DNA of 64,000 bases from Synechococcus sp. KORDI-100 (GTDB taxonomy: Bacteria > Cyanobacteriota > Cyanobacteriia > PCC-6307 > Cyanobiaceae): the NCBI RefSeq assembly GCF_000737535.1, contig NZ_CP006269.1:558001-622000 (forward strand). The letters run 5' to 3'. A model generated the notes under the pieces. The model was given only the letters and a program-made list of their open reading frames with translations. It did not search any database and was not told the origin of the DNA. Shown here in pieces: positions 35,058-45,288 of this stretch; the first letter of the stretch is position 1, and the number at the start of each line of letters is the position of its first letter. The translations under genes were made by a program, and so were the position numbers.

Positions 35058-37712
35058 ATGCAGAAATGCGCCGTCTCGCCTGCCGTGATCGCTAACGCCA
35101 TCGATGCACCCATCGATTTCGATGAGCTGGTGGACGTTGGCATCAAGAAACCAGCTCGCTACATGGGCCACGAACTCGGTGTTGTCCCGAGAGACTGGTT
35201 GCGCTCCAAGGTGCGCTGGGCCCTCACCTATCCCGAGATCTACGAGGTCGGCTCCAGCAACCTCGGCCACATCATCCTTTACTCGATCCTCAATGCCGTG
35301 CCGGGGCAGTTGTGTGATCGTGCCTATCTGCCTGGCTCCGATCTCGCGTCCCGGCTTCGGGAGCGGCAACAGCCGCTGTTCGCTGTGGAAAGCCGTCGCC
35401 CACTTCCATCCTTTGATCTCCTCGGCTTCAGCCTCAGCTACGAGCTCGGTGCCACCAACATCCTCGAGATGCTGGATCTCTGTCGTGTTCGGATCTTGGC
35501 GGCCGATCGTGGAGATCTGCCTCTGGTTGATCCGGCAGCTCCACCGTTGATCTTTGCGGGTGGCCCCACCGCCACGAGCAATCCGGAACCCTATGCCGCG
35601 TTCTTCGATTTCATCGCCCTCGGTGATGGTGAGGAGCTGCTGCCTGAGATTGGATTGGTGGTGGCGCAGGCCAAGGCCGATGCCCTGAGTCGATCAGAGC
35701 TGCTGCGGGATCTGGCCCATGTCCCTGGGGTGTATGTGCCGTCTCTGTATGCCCCCGGGGAGGACGGTGTCACGCTCCGGCCGATGCATCCTGAGCTTCC
35801 CCCACGGGTGTTGCGCCGGGTGGCCACGCCAATGCCCCATTACGCCATGGGATTGGTGCCCCATGTGGAAACCGTGCATGACCGGCTCACGGTGGAAATC
35901 CGACGTGGCTGTACCCGTGGTTGTCGGTTCTGCCAGCCCGGCATGCTCACCCGTCCAGCCCGGGACGTGGAGCCGGAAGCGGTGATCGAGGCCGTGGAGG
36001 CCGGCATGAAGCAAACCGGCTACAGCGATTTCTCACTTCTTTCACTGAGTTGCAGCGACTATCTGGCCCTGCCGGCCGTTGGGGTTGAACTGCGCAACCG
36101 TCTGGCCGATCAGAACGTCACGCTGCAGCTTCCCAGCCAGCGGGTGGATCGCTTCGACGATGACATTGCCCACATCCTCGGCGGTACCCGTCAGGCGGGT
36201 CTCACCTTTGCGCCTGAAGCTGGGACCCAGCGTCTGCGAGACATCGTCAACAAGGGGCTGACCGATGACGATCTCCTGAACGGCATCCGTACGGCCATGC
36301 AGAACGGCTACCGCAAGGTGAAGCTCTACTTCATGATCGGTCTGCCGGGAGAGACCGATGCCGATGTGCTCGGCATCGTCGAGACCTGCGTGATGTTGCA
36401 GCAGCGCTGCCGCGACCTGGGGCGGCTGAATCTGAACATCACGATCAGCAATTTCACGCCCAAACCCCACACGCCCTTTCAATGGCACAGCGTCTCCACC
36501 GATGAATTTGTGAGACGCCAGGGCCTGCTGCGCCATGCCTTCAAGGCACTGCGAGGACTGAAGGTGAATTTCACCGATGTCCGCCTCTCGGCCATGGAGG
36601 ACTTCGTCGGTCGCAGCGACCGACGACTGGCGCCGGTGATCGAGGCGGCCTGGCGGGCCGGTGCGGGCATGGATGCCTGGTTTGAAGCACTCGATCGAAC
36701 CTATGAAGCATGGACCGGGGCGATCGCTGAGGCAGGGCTTGAAGGCCGCTACCGCCAGATGGAATTGGGGGGCTGGAGCGCGGTGGCAGCTCTTGACCGG
36801 GAGGATCTCGAGGCGTTCTGCCGCCAACCTCTCCCCTGGGATCACATCGACACCGGCATCGACAAACGCTGGCTGGCGGATGATCTCAAGCGGGCACTGG
36901 CGGCAGCCGTGGTGCCTGACTGTTCCTTTGATGGATGCAGCAGTTGCGGGGTCTGTGGTCCGGATCTTGGCCACAACGTGGTGGTTCCCGCTCCTCCGAT
37001 TCCAACCCAGGTGGCGACGAAGGCGCCTCCGAGTCTGCGTGCTTGTCGGGTGAGAATCCGTTTCGCCAAGGTCGGTTCGATGCCCCTGCTCAGCCATCTG
37101 GATCTTGTGAGGATGCTGGAGCGAGCGCTGCGGCGCAGTGGTCTGCCGATCAGCTTCACCGGCGGCTTTCATCCGCTGCCAAGGATTCAGATCGCGCTGG
37201 CTCTGCCTCTTGGGGCCAACGCCCATGGTGAATGGATGGATCTGGAATTCAGCCAACCGCTGAATCCCGATCACCTGCTTCAGACACTGCAGCCACTGCT
37301 TCCAACCGACATGCATCTGCTCCAGGTCGAGCTGGTGCCGGTCAACGGCCGCAGTCTGTCCCAGGAGATTGAGGCAGCGGTCTGGACCTTCGACCTGGTT
37401 GCCGAGGGTGGCATCTCTCCGGACTGGTCCGCTGCTGTTGCGGCGATCAATGCTGCCCCGACGTTGATCTGGCATGACACCGATAAGAAGGGACGCCCCC
37501 GCGAGAGGGATTGCCGCCCATTGCTGATCAGCCTGCGCCCGTCTTCAGAGCCAAAGGGCCCTTCCATCAGCCTTCGCCTGGAGGCGGAGGTAGATCCCAT
37601 GGGACGCAGTCTGCGCCCCATGCAGATCCAGCACTGGCTGACTGAAGAGATCGGTGATCCTCTGAGCCTTCAAGGGCTGTGCCGCGAGGAGCTGCGGCTG
37701 GCCCGGTGCTAG
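35058..37712 (+). CDS. TIGR03960-like radical SAM protein fused to a DUF2344 domain
   Basis: 884 residues. Residues 1-240 form a B12-binding-like Rossmann domain. The radical-SAM motif CTRGCRFC near residue 288 and [29 protein letters not shown] follow. The last ~230 residues, after a Cys-rich linker ([14 protein letters not shown]), form the DUF2344/TIGR03936 domain ([54 protein letters not shown]). The two domains are often separate neighbouring genes in other bacteria; here they are one protein. Its substrate is unknown. The start ATG at 35058 is chosen for lack of an earlier one. Confidence 0.85.
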   Translation: MQKCAVSPAVIANAIDAPIDFDELVDVGIKKPARYMGHELGVVPRDWLRSKVRWALTYPEIYEVGSSNLGHIILYSILNAVPGQLCDRAYLPGSDLASRLRERQQPLFAVESRRPLPSFDLLGFSLSYELGATNILEMLDLCRVRILAADRGDLPLVDPAAPPLIFAGGPTATSNPEPYAAFFDFIALGDGEELLPEIGLVVAQAKADALSRSELLRDLAHVPGVYVPSLYAPGEDGVTLRPMHPELPPRVLRRVATPMPHYAMGLVPHVETVHDRLTVEIRRGCTRGCRFCQPGMLTRPARDVEPEAVIEAVEAGMKQTGYSDFSLLSLSCSDYLALPAVGVELRNRLADQNVTLQLPSQRVDRFDDDIAHILGGTRQAGLTFAPEAGTQRLRDIVNKGLTDDDLLNGIRTAMQNGYRKVKLYFMIGLPGETDADVLGIVETCVMLQQRCRDLGRLNLNITISNFTPKPHTPFQWHSVSTDEFVRRQGLLRHAFKALRGLKVNFTDVRLSAMEDFVGRSDRRLAPVIEAAWRAGAGMDAWFEALDRTYEAWTGAIAEAGLEGRYRQMELGGWSAVAALDREDLEAFCRQPLPWDHIDTGIDKRWLADDLKRALAAAVVPDCSFDGCSSCGVCGPDLGHNVVVPAPPIPTQVATKAPPSLRACRVRIRFAKVGSMPLLSHLDLVRMLERALRRSGLPISFTGGFHPLPRIQIALALPLGANAHGEWMDLEFSQPLNPDHLLQTLQPLLPTDMHLLQVELVPVNGRSLSQEIEAAVWTFDLVAEGGISPDWSAAVAAINAAPTLIWHDTDKKGRPRERDCRPLLISLRPSSEPKGPSISLRLEAEVDPMGRSLRPMQIQHWLTEEIGDPLSLQGLCREELRLARC

Positions 37713-37961
37713 GGTCCTCGTCGGACATCAGGAAACGGTTCAGTCGTTCCTGAAACTCCCATCCGTTCCGAATCAACAACGGAACCTGCGACAAAACCGT
37801 GCGGCTGACTGATCTCAGCAGAGCCCCGGCTTCAAAGGAGTTTTTCACTCCGCACTCTTTCGGTCCTCAAGACCTCTGTTCGTTCAACCAACACCCGAGG
37901 CGGAAGGCCGGAAGGTCTCCGATCGGATCTGAGCTCATTTGGGCTCCAGTCCTGACATTCC

Positions 37962-39923
37962 ATGCCCCAACACATCGTCATCGCGGAGCAGTTGCGAATC
38001 GCAGCGGTGCTCTCCGATGACCGCGTCGATGAGCTGATTGTTGCCCAGGGTCGTTATCAGATTGGCGACGTCTATCTCGGGACCGTTGAGAACGTTCTCC
38101 CTGGAATCGACGCCGCCTTCGTCAACATCGGTGAAAGCGAAAAAAACGGCTTTATCCATGTCACGGATCTAGGCCCACTGCGGCTCAAGAAGGCGTCGGC
38201 GGGCATCACGGAACTCCTCGAGCCTCGTCAGAAGGTTCTGGTTCAGGTGATGAAGGAGCCCACCGGGACCAAGGGGCCACGCCTCACTGGGAACCTGGCC
38301 TTGCCTGGTCGCTACCTGGTGCTGCAGCCCCATGGCCAGGGGGTGAATATCTCGCGGCGGATTGCTTCGGAGGCTGAGCGCAACAGGCTCCGGGCTCTCG
38401 GTGTTCTGATTAAGCCTCCCGCTGCCGGTCTGCTGATCCGTACGGAAGCGGACGGGATCAGTGAGGATCTTTTGATTGATGATCTCGAAGCACTGCTGCG
38501 CCAGTGGGAGGGCATTCAGCAGGCTGCGGACACGGCGGTTCCTCCGGTTCTGCTCAATCGCGATGAGGATTTCATCCATCGGGTCCTCAGGGACCACATG
38601 GGCCCTGATCTGGCCCGGGTCATCGTTGATGATCCCGCTGCAACGGCCAGGGTTACAGGTTTTCTTGGCCCTGATGGAGCCGATGTGCAGGTGGAGGCTC
38701 ACAACGAGTCCGACGAAGTGCTGGAGCACTTCAAGATCAACGACGCCATCCGCAATGCCCTGAAGCCCAGGGTTGATCTGCCTTCCGGCGGCTACGTGAT
38801 CATCGAGCCCACTGAGGCTCTAACGGTCATCGATGTCAATTCAGGGTCGTTCACGCGTTCGGCCAATGCCCGGGAAACAGTTCTCTGGACCAACTGCGAA
38901 GCCGCGATTGAAATCGCTCGCCAGCTGAAGCTTCGCAACATCGGTGGAGTGATCATCATCGATTTCATCGATATGGACTCCCGTCGGGATCAGCTGCAGG
39001 TGCTGGAGCACTTCACCAGTGCTGTTCGAGATGACGCGGCTCGGCCCCAGATTGCCCAACTCACCGAGCTTGGCTTGGTTGAACTCACGCGCAAACGCCA
39101 GGGACAGAACATCTACGAGTTGTTCGGTCGTGCCTGCCCGAGCTGTGGTGGTCTTGGACATGTGGCTGTTCTGCCCGGGAAGGATCTGCTGCAGCCGCTG
39201 GCGACGGCTGCGGGGCTGGTGCGTTCCGTGGCGTCTGCACGGGCTGAGGTTCTCTCCCCTGCCGAGGCAACGAATGGCAGTCGCCGCCGCCGTGGTGGTC
39301 GCGGTCGTGGTGGGGCTGAGCCGGTCATCGCCGCTTCCGGCACATCGACGGGAGTCGCTCCGGTCGAGGCCAACGGCTCTGACGACACGCAGGAGGAGGC
39401 CACGGCGGCCGTGCCCTCGCGACGCTCCGATCCTGAGCTTGTGGCGGTGTCGATGACACCAGAGCAGCAGGAGCTCTATGGCTGGCTGGGTCTCAACCCC
39501 TCCCTGCTGCTGGAGACGCCTCCGGAGTCGGACAACGTCATGGTTCGGGTGGTGCGGCCAGGAGAGGATGCCGAGGCCGTCCTCGACGAAGCCAGACAAC
39601 AACTTGCCGCGAGCGCTGGCCGCCGGCGGCGGCGTGGACGGGGCGGCCGCGGTGCTGGCCGCAATGGATCGGGACAGGGAGCCTCCGGTCTTGGCTCGGC
39701 TGAGTCCTCGGCAGCAACGGTGGAAGAGGCTGAGTCGGACACGCCGTTGATGGTGGAAATCACACCGCTCCCACTCACGCCCGTGGACTCCGACACGACT
39801 GTGACCGATCCAGCCCCCTCGGCCAGTGGCGCTGAGCCATCCCTGGCGGTTCAAACCCCCCCAGAGGAGCCCGATGAGCCGCGCCGCCGCCGCCGCCGCT
39901 CATCAGCGGTGGTGTCCAGCTGA
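37962..39923 (+). CDS. rne: ribonuclease E/G
   Basis: 653 residues. The catalytic half matches RNase E/G: S1-like RNA-binding domain ([32 protein letters not shown]), the metal-site region [12 protein letters not shown] and IIIDFIDMD, and the Zn-link CPSCGG near residue 390. The C-terminal ~230 residues are disordered, rich in Arg, Gly, Ala and Pro, with two arginine-rich clusters ([25 protein letters not shown]) that likely bind RNA or partners, and end in [13 protein letters not shown]. It starts mRNA decay. rnhB follows 8 bases later, the usual cyanobacterial rne-rnhB operon. A 249-base leader without genes precedes it; RNase E autoregulation through such leaders is known in other bacteria. 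Confidence 0.95.
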   Translation: MPQHIVIAEQLRIAAVLSDDRVDELIVAQGRYQIGDVYLGTVENVLPGIDAAFVNIGESEKNGFIHVTDLGPLRLKKASAGITELLEPRQKVLVQVMKEPTGTKGPRLTGNLALPGRYLVLQPHGQGVNISRRIASEAERNRLRALGVLIKPPAAGLLIRTEADGISEDLLIDDLEALLRQWEGIQQAADTAVPPVLLNRDEDFIHRVLRDHMGPDLARVIVDDPAATARVTGFLGPDGADVQVEAHNESDEVLEHFKINDAIRNALKPRVDLPSGGYVIIEPTEALTVIDVNSGSFTRSANARETVLWTNCEAAIEIARQLKLRNIGGVIIIDFIDMDSRRDQLQVLEHFTSAVRDDAARPQIAQLTELGLVELTRKRQGQNIYELFGRACPSCGGLGHVAVLPGKDLLQPLATAAGLVRSVASARAEVLSPAEATNGSRRRRGGRGRGGAEPVIAASGTSTGVAPVEANGSDDTQEEATAAVPSRRSDPELVAVSMTPEQQELYGWLGLNPSLLLETPPESDNVMVRVVRPGEDAEAVLDEARQQLAASAGRRRRRGRGGRGAGRNGSGQGASGLGSAESSAATVEEAESDTPLMVEITPLPLTPVDSDTTVTDPAPSASGAEPSLAVQTPPEEPDEPRRRRRRSSAVVSS

Positions 39924-39931
39924 TCAAAACA

Positions 39932-40537
39932 ATGTCCATGGAGGGAGTGCCGGCAGGCCCTGGTGTCGCCGGTGTGGATGAAGTGGGACGGGGGAGTCTT
40001 TTTGGTCCTGTGTTTGCGGCGGCAGTCGTGCTGGACCATCCCTCCGCCGAGCGCCTGCTCAAGGCTGGTCTGACCGACAGCAAGAAGCTGAGTGCCAAGC
40101 GGCGCGAGCAGTTGCTCCCCCTGATCAACGAGGTCTGCATGGACGCGGCCCTCGGCCAGGCATCGGCCCGTGAAATCGATCGCCAGGGGATCCGTTGCGC
40201 AACCGAATTGGCCATGCTGCGAGCCCTGCAGCGACTGGATCGACCGCCTGAACTGGTGCTCGTCGACGGTTCCTTGCCCTTGCGTCTCTGGCCTGGCTCA
40301 CAGGAAACACTGGTGGCAGGGGATTCCCGCTCAGCAGCGATTGCGGCGGCAAGCGTGATGGCCAAGCAGGCAAGGGATGCTCTGATTCGGCGCCTGTCGC
40401 AGCGATTTCCCGGCTACGGACTGGAGCGTCATGCTGGCTACGGCACGGTTGTTCATCGCCAGGCGCTGTTGGCCTCAGGCCCCACTGCTCTGCACCGCTG
40501 TAGTTTCCTCAAGCGCCTGCTGATCGGGCCTTGCTGA
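39932..40537 (+). CDS. rnhB: ribonuclease HII
   Basis: 201 residues. The catalytic acids are in [14 protein letters not shown] (Asp-Glu) and VDGS (Asp); [13 protein letters not shown], the [22 protein letters not shown] segment and RHAGYGT complete the RNase HII pattern. It removes ribonucleotides and RNA-DNA hybrids from DNA. It lies directly downstream of rne, and its 3' end overlaps the DUF1997 gene on the other strand by 63 bases. Confidence 0.95.
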   Translation: MSMEGVPAGPGVAGVDEVGRGSLFGPVFAAAVVLDHPSAERLLKAGLTDSKKLSAKRREQLLPLINEVCMDAALGQASAREIDRQGIRCATELAMLRALQRLDRPPELVLVDGSLPLRLWPGSQETLVAGDSRSAAIAAASVMAKQARDALIRRLSQRFPGYGLERHAGYGTVVHRQALLASGPTALHRCSFLKRLLIGPC

Positions 40538-41062
40538 TCGGCACCAGCGGCGGAAATCGGTCATCAGCTGCTGCCCGACACGGGCCTTGATGCCGACCAG
40601 GATTCCGCTCAGAAGGGACTCACCGGTGGTTTCCAGCATGCGTTTCGGGATCAGCCGGAGCAGCGGCGGCTGACTGACGCGCACCGCCAGGTTGGCATCG
40701 CCGACGAGGCCACGATCGGTGGCGTTCAGGTTGGCTTCGAGCGTCAGTTGGAAATCATCAACCAGTCCGAGACCTTCGAGCTCACAATCCACAGCACGCA
40801 TCAGCAGCGACCTGTCGCCGTGCTCGATCTGCAATGACACGATCGGTTTGACCTGCAACTGAAAGACCTGCAGGTTGGTGACGAGGTAGCGGTATTCACC
40901 AGGCCCCAGCCGCGTCAGCTGCCGCTCGTCGAGCAGGGCTGCCAGGAGCCTCTCCTCCTGCCTCAGATAGTCGGCCAGTCGCTCGGCATGCCGCTGCACA
41001 GGCAGATCAAGATGCTGACTGGCATCGAAAGCCAGAGGCATGGACATCGCCTGACGGGGCAT
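40475..41062 (-). CDS. DUF1997 family protein
   Basis: 195 residues from the ATG at 41062, which has a GGATAGGATC ribosome site on the minus strand; a GTG at 41101 and ATGs at 41047/41041 are alternatives. The DUF1997 pattern is present: [30 protein letters not shown], the [27 protein letters not shown] strand set, and [25 protein letters not shown] (here NLAVR). The family is cyanobacterial and plant, likely a lipid- or pigment-binding START-like fold, of unknown role. Its 5' region faces pheA divergently; its 3' end overlaps rnhB by 63 bases. Confidence 0.78.
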   Translation of the reverse strand: MPRQAMSMPLAFDASQHLDLPVQRHAERLADYLRQEERLLAALLDERQLTRLGPGEYRYLVTNLQVFQLQVKPIVSLQIEHGDRSLLMRAVDCELEGLGLVDDFQLTLEANLNATDRGLVGDANLAVRVSQPPLLRLIPKRMLETTGESLLSGILVGIKARVGQQLMTDFRRWCRSARPDQQALEETTAVQSSGA

Positions 41063-41091
41063 GATCCTATCCAGTCCAGGTCCCACCTCTG

Positions 41092-41934
41092 ATGCCGACA
41101 CGCATCGCCTTTCTTGGTCCGGCGGGGACCTATGGAGAACAGGCCGCCGCCGCTCTCATCGAGCTTGAGCGGATCTCAGAACCTGAGTTCGTTCCCTGCA
41201 AAGGACTGCGCTCCGTTGTGGATCAGTTGGCGTCCGGAGACTGCAGCGCTGCTGTGGTTCCTGTTGAGAATTCCGTTGAAGGGGGTGTCACGGCGATCCT
41301 TGATGCCCTCTGGACCCATCGTGAACTCTGCATCCGACGGGCCCTTGTGCTGCCGATTCGCCATGCCCTGCTGAGTCATGGAACTTTGAGTGGGATCACG
41401 GAGGTGCTGTCACACCCTCAGGCCCTTGCGCAATGCAGTGGCTGGCTGGCGGACCATCTGCCAGCAGCGCTTCAGTTGCCGACATCGTCAACGGCAGAAG
41501 CCGCCAGGATGGTGGCTGGAAGCCGCTTCCGAGCCGCAATCGCGTCTCGACAGGCAGGAGCGGAGCATGACCTTGACGAGCTGGCGTTTCCTGTGAACGA
41601 CGTGCCTGGCAATCGCACCCGTTTTCTGTTGCTGCAACGCGGTGAACGTCGTCACAGCGGGGACGTGGCGAGCCTGGCGTTCTCTCTGCGGCGCAACGCA
41701 CCGGGGGCTCTTCTGGAAGCCCTCGGCTGTCTGGCGCGTCAGAGCCTGAACATGAGCAGGATTGAATCGCGGCCTTCCAAACGCGAACTCGGTGAATACG
41801 TTTTCTTTGTGGATGTGGATCTCATCGCGGAGCCCTCGTCCGCGCTGCAGGATTTGTTGACGGATCTGAAACCGATTTGTGAGCATCTGGCCCATTTCGG
41901 TGCTTATCCGAGCAGCACGTTGAACGACGCCTGA
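41092..41934 (+). CDS. pheA: prephenate dehydratase
   Basis: 280 residues. It begins RIAFLGPAGTYGEQAA, the family start. VPVENSVEGGVTAILDALW and the catalytic Thr in NRTRFLLL near residue 170 (NDVPGNRTRFLLLQRGE) are intact. A C-terminal ACT domain (SLAFSLRRNAPGALLEALGCLARQSLNMSRIESRPSK, then YVFFVDVD) binds phenylalanine for feedback control. There is no fused chorismate mutase, as usual in cyanobacteria. It makes phenylpyruvate. It is divergent from the DUF1997 gene and converges with the MPBQ methyltransferase, 4 bases apart. Confidence 0.95.
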   Translation: MPTRIAFLGPAGTYGEQAAAALIELERISEPEFVPCKGLRSVVDQLASGDCSAAVVPVENSVEGGVTAILDALWTHRELCIRRALVLPIRHALLSHGTLSGITEVLSHPQALAQCSGWLADHLPAALQLPTSSTAEAARMVAGSRFRAAIASRQAGAEHDLDELAFPVNDVPGNRTRFLLLQRGERRHSGDVASLAFSLRRNAPGALLEALGCLARQSLNMSRIESRPSKRELGEYVFFVDVDLIAEPSSALQDLLTDLKPICEHLAHFGAYPSSTLNDA

Positions 41935-41938
41935 GGAT

Positions 41939-42868
41939 TCAGCGTTTCAGTCGGAACACACCGAATTGCATCAACCCAGATGCGAACGCCCAATGCATCA
42001 GAAGCAGGGTAGGCGTCTCCCGCAGACCTTGAAGCACAGCGAACGGTCCAAGCCCGAGAACGGCCCCAGGTCGCTTGATCCCCTCGGCGATCGATTCGAT
42101 CCATGACGGCAGGGTGGACTCGGTCCAGTCAGCTGTCTCGACAGCCGACAGGTGGTAAGTGCTGACGTCGAGATTGGTTTGAAACCCCTTGATGCTGGCG
42201 AATTCAGGATGGGCCCATTGGTTGAGAAGCTGGCGCATCACCCAACGCTCCTTGCGACTCATCGCGCCATCGCTGGGATCGCGTCGATTCCAATCCGCAA
42301 CGGCGAGACACCCTCCTGGGCGCAGCACCCTGAGCAATTCATCGGCATAGCGTTGCTTGTCGGGCATGTGCGGTCCCGCTTCGACGCTCCAGACAGCATC
42401 GAAGCTCCGGTCCTGGCAATCGAGAGCCAGGGCATCCATCACTGCGAAACGACAGGTCAGTCCGTCCGGTGTGAGCTCCGTGGCTCGCTGCACCTGAGCA
42501 GGACTGATGCTGATGCCCAGGACATCAAAGCCGTAGTCGCGAGCCAGGATGCGAGCGCTTCCTCCGATCCCGCAGCCGACATCAAGCAATGTCGAGCCTG
42601 CCGGCAGCTGGTCCAGACCGCTCCAGCGAACCAGTTCGTGGACGAATGCTTCCTTGGCGCGGCGAAAATCGCGAGCGCCTGGAGGGTTTCCGTAGTGGCC
42701 GAGATGGACGTGTTCACCCCAGAGGCGCTCGAGCAGCCGGTCATCGGTCCAGGCGTCGTAGGCCTCCGCAACGCTCTCGGACGACTGATAACGCCGGTCC
42801 CGCCGCAACCAGAGCAAGGCTGCTGCGACCAGGAGGCCGCCTGCCACAAGAACAGCACCCAGAATCAT
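41939..42868 (-). CDS. MPBQ/MSBQ methyltransferase (plastoquinone/tocopherol synthesis)
   Basis: 309 residues, resembling Synechocystis Sll0418. An N-terminal hydrophobic anchor (GAVLVAGGLLVAAALLWLRR) is followed by YQSSESVAEAYDAWT, the SAM-binding LLDVGCGIGGSARILARDYG near residue 93, FDAVWSVEAGPHMPDK, and VADWNRRD with VMRQLLNQWAHPEFASIKGF. It methylates 2-methyl-6-phytyl- and 2-methyl-6-solanyl-benzoquinol on the way to tocopherol and plastoquinone. Gamma-tocopherol methyltransferase is a close relative, but the Sll0418-type ASIKGF and VWSVEAGPHMPDK features favour this call. Its 3' end is 4 bases from pheA. Its ATG touches the TGA of the upstream Lon-domain gene. Confidence 0.85.
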   Translation of the reverse strand: MILGAVLVAGGLLVAAALLWLRRDRRYQSSESVAEAYDAWTDDRLLERLWGEHVHLGHYGNPPGARDFRRAKEAFVHELVRWSGLDQLPAGSTLLDVGCGIGGSARILARDYGFDVLGISISPAQVQRATELTPDGLTCRFAVMDALALDCQDRSFDAVWSVEAGPHMPDKQRYADELLRVLRPGGCLAVADWNRRDPSDGAMSRKERWVMRQLLNQWAHPEFASIKGFQTNLDVSTYHLSAVETADWTESTLPSWIESIAEGIKRPGAVLGLGPFAVLQGLRETPTLLLMHWAFASGLMQFGVFRLKR

Positions 42869-43548
42869 CAGTTATCCCGGCTGTCGCTGGCGTCCCGGCC
42901 ATCAACGTTGCCGAAGGTGTCCTTCAGCACCGTTCGGGCCGCCAGTTGACGACGTGTGTTGTCGAGCATGTCGAACTGGCGTTGCAGACGCTCGAAGGTG
43001 TCGGTGAGTTCGAGCAGGGCCTGCTGTTCAGATGCGGCGTTGTGATCGAGATGGGCTCCGATCCAGAAGGACAGTTCCCTCGGTAGATCAGGGAGATCCT
43101 CAGGCAGGGTCACCTCGCGACCCTGCAGTTTTGAGGTCAATGTGACCACATCCTTCAAGACATCGCGAACGGTGTCGCGCAGGTCATTGAGGCCCTCGTG
43201 ATGGCTGACCTGGTCGTCTTCCAGCCAACTCACCATGGCACTGCGAAACGGCGCTTCTCGAGTGACATTGAGCACGCGGAAGCGCTGCTGCCCCAGGGTG
43301 ACGATGTAACTGCGCCCGTCTTCGGTGGTTTGGTGCTGCAGGACTTCAGCACAGCATCCAATCTCTGCCATTTCACGGGTTTCCGGGTCGACGCGCACGA
43401 CTCCGAAGCGTTTGTCGGACTCCAGAACCGTCTGGAGCATCATCCGATAACGCGATTCAAAGATGTGAAGCGGCAGGAGTTGTTGCGGGAAAAGAACGAC
43501 GTCCGGCAGGGGAAAGAGAGGCAATTCCCTGACGGAGTAATCGATCAC
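42868..43548 (-). CDS. Lon N-terminal (LON substrate-binding) domain protein
   Basis: 226 residues. It is a stand-alone LON domain: VRELPLFPLPDVVLFPQQLLPLHIFESRYRMML at the start, GVVRVDPETREMAEIGCCAEVLQ, and GQQRFRVLNV. The C-terminal part is helical, with an RLQRQFDMLDNTRRQLAAR coiled-coil-like helix. There is no ATPase or protease. Such LON proteins are encoded in most cyanobacteria; their role is unclear, possibly substrate binding. It overlaps the MPBQ methyltransferase start by 1 base, so they form a pair upstream of rpsJ's end. Confidence 0.88.
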   Translation of the reverse strand: MIDYSVRELPLFPLPDVVLFPQQLLPLHIFESRYRMMLQTVLESDKRFGVVRVDPETREMAEIGCCAEVLQHQTTEDGRSYIVTLGQQRFRVLNVTREAPFRSAMVSWLEDDQVSHHEGLNDLRDTVRDVLKDVVTLTSKLQGREVTLPEDLPDLPRELSFWIGAHLDHNAASEQQALLELTDTFERLQRQFDMLDNTRRQLAARTVLKDTFGNVDGRDASDSRDN

Positions 43549-43606
43549 GGACGCCTGCCAGGACTATTGCTTAGATCCTAGGAACGCAGAACGTGTTCCG
43601 ACGGGA

Positions 43607-43927
43607 TCAAAGCTTCACCTCGATGTCCACACCACTTGGGAGATCCAGCTTCATCAGTGCGTCGATGGTTTTCGCCGACGGGCTGTAGATATCGATGATG
43701 CGACGGTGGGTCCGGGTTTCAAAGTGCTCCCTGGAGTCCTTGTCCACGTGGGGTGAGCGCAGAACGCAGTAGATCTTGCGTTTCGTGGGGAGGGGGATCG
43801 GACCGATCGCCGTTGCAGCGGTGTTGTCGGCCGTTTCGATGATTTTTTCGCAGGAAAGATCCAGCATGCGGCGATCAAACGCCTTGAGGCGAATGCGGAT
43901 TTTCTGCTGAGCGATTGCAGTGGACAT
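43607..43927 (-). CDS. rpsJ: ribosomal protein S10
   Basis: 106 residues. It starts [23 protein letters not shown] and has the S10 core [28 protein letters not shown] with the [15 protein letters not shown] segment. S10 is a 30S subunit protein and the antitermination factor NusE. It is the last gene of the str operon here, 117 bases after tufA, with a strong hairpin in the gap. In many bacteria S10 instead heads the S10 operon; linkage to tufA is common in cyanobacteria. Confidence 0.98.
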   Translation of the reverse strand: MSTAIAQQKIRIRLKAFDRRMLDLSCEKIIETADNTAATAIGPIPLPTKRKIYCVLRSPHVDKDSREHFETRTHRRIIDIYSPSAKTIDALMKLDLPSGVDIEVKL

Positions 43928-43990
43928 GGGGATGCAGGTTCAGGCCCTGAAGGGCGCGGAAACGGTTGTCGAGGTTCTGAAAGAAATTTA

Positions 43991-44025
43991 AGGGATGGTG
44001 TGGCCGCAGCCCGCACCATCCCTTG
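43991..44025 (-). terminator. 11-bp hairpin between tufA and rpsJ
   Basis: AAGGGATGGTG and CACCATCCCTT are perfect complements separated by a 13-base loop, 20 bases beyond the tufA stop. On the minus strand the stem is followed by AAATTTCTTT, a weak T-run. It may be an attenuator that lowers rpsJ relative to tufA, an RNA-processing site, or a partial terminator. Confidence 0.6.
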
Positions 44026-44044
44026 AACGATCACGTTCGGGGGA

Positions 44045-45244
44045 TCATTCGACGATTTTGGTCACCACGCCGGCACCGATGGTGCGACCGCCCTCACGGA
44101 TGGCAAAACGCATGCCCTGCTCGATGGCGACGGGGCAGATCAATTCGCCGGACATCTTGATGCGGTCTCCGGGCATCACCATTTCCACTGAGGAGCCATC
44201 GTCGGCGGTGAAGGCGGTGATCTGGCCGGTCACATCCGTCGTGCGGATGTAGAACTGCGGCCGATAGCCGGCGAAGAAGGGGGTGTGACGTCCGCCTTCC
44301 TCCTTCTTGAGCACGTACACCTCACCTTCGAACTTGGTGTGTGGGGTGATGGAGCCTGGCTTCACCAGGACCATGCCACGCTCGATCTCTTCCTTCTGGA
44401 TGCCGCGCAGCAGCAGACCAACGTTGTCGCCAGCCATGCCCTCGTCGAGCAGCTTGCGGAACATTTCCACACCGGTGACGGTGGTTTTGCGGGTGTCCTT
44501 GATGCCGACGATTTCGATCTCCTCGCCAACTTTGACGATGCCGCGCTCGATTCGGCCGGTGGCCACTGTGCCGCGTCCGGTGATGGAGAAGACATCCTCG
44601 ACGGCCATGAGGAAAGGCTTGTCGACCTCGCGCTCAGGCTCGGGGATGTTGGAGTCGACAGCAGCCATCAACTCTTCGATCTTCGCTTCCCAGGCGGCCT
44701 CACCTTCCAGCGCCTTGAGGCCGGAGACCTGAACCACGGGGATCTCATCGCCAGGGAAGTCGTAGCTGTCGAGCAGCTCACGCACCTCCATCTCCACCAA
44801 TTCGATGATCTCCTCGTCGTCCACCATGTCGCACTTGTTCAGTGCGACAACCAGGGCGGGAACGCCGACCTGCTTGGCCAGCAGGATATGCTCCTTGGTC
44901 TGGGCCATCGGTCCGTCGGTGGCTGCGCAGACCAGGATGGCTCCGTCCATCTGGGCGGCACCGGTGATCATGTTTTTCACGTAGTCCGCGTGGCCGGGGC
45001 AGTCCACGTGGGCATAGTGACGGTTATCGGTCTCGTATTCAACGTGGGCCGTGTTGATGGTGATCCCGCGCTCGCGCTCCTCGGGAGCACCGTCGATGTC
45101 GCCGTAATCCTGGGCCTGGGCCTGACCTTTCTTGGCGAGCACGTTGGTGATCGCGGCGGTGAGGGTGGTTTTGCCGTGGTCAACGTGACCGATTGTGCCG
45201 ATGTTGACGTGGGGCTTGTTCCTTTCGAACTTCTCGCGTGCCAT
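44045..45244 (-). CDS. tufA: elongation factor Tu
   Basis: 399 residues. It starts [33 protein letters not shown] with the GHVDHGKT P-loop, [23 protein letters not shown] (switch II), NKCDMVD (NKxD), and the C-terminal beta-barrel domains, ending KIVE. It delivers aminoacyl-tRNA to the ribosome. The cyanobacterial insertion [20 protein letters not shown] is present. It follows fusA by 44 bases on the same strand, inside the str operon. Confidence 0.99.
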   Translation of the reverse strand: MAREKFERNKPHVNIGTIGHVDHGKTTLTAAITNVLAKKGQAQAQDYGDIDGAPEERERGITINTAHVEYETDNRHYAHVDCPGHADYVKNMITGAAQMDGAILVCAATDGPMAQTKEHILLAKQVGVPALVVALNKCDMVDDEEIIELVEMEVRELLDSYDFPGDEIPVVQVSGLKALEGEAAWEAKIEELMAAVDSNIPEPEREVDKPFLMAVEDVFSITGRGTVATGRIERGIVKVGEEIEIVGIKDTRKTTVTGVEMFRKLLDEGMAGDNVGLLLRGIQKEEIERGMVLVKPGSITPHTKFEGEVYVLKKEEGGRHTPFFAGYRPQFYIRTTDVTGQITAFTADDGSSVEMVMPGDRIKMSGELICPVAIEQGMRFAIREGGRTIGAGVVTKIVE

Positions 45245-45288
45245 TGGTGGTTAAAGAATCGAGGGTGAAATTTGGAAGAGTTTAGAGA

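Noticed and set aside
35006-35146. N-terminal extension of dapL
   Set aside because: The frame is open upstream but the family starts at the [13 protein letters not shown] region; extension would cover the start of the divergent radical-SAM gene.
36042-37475. 477-codon antisense frame under the radical-SAM gene at 35058
   Set aside because: It is the mirror of a recognised coding frame; no motifs or ribosome site.
37799-38020. 73-codon frame in the rne leader
   Set aside because: It overlaps the rne start in another frame and lacks any conserved pattern; the region is better read as an untranslated leader.
38841-39854. 337-codon antisense frame under rne
   Set aside because: Low-complexity mirror of the arginine-rich tail and catalytic core of RNase E.
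44285-45268. 327-codon frame antisense to tufA
   Set aside because: tufA is certain; the antisense peptide is His/Asp/Gly/Val-rich with no domain, a typical mirror frame.
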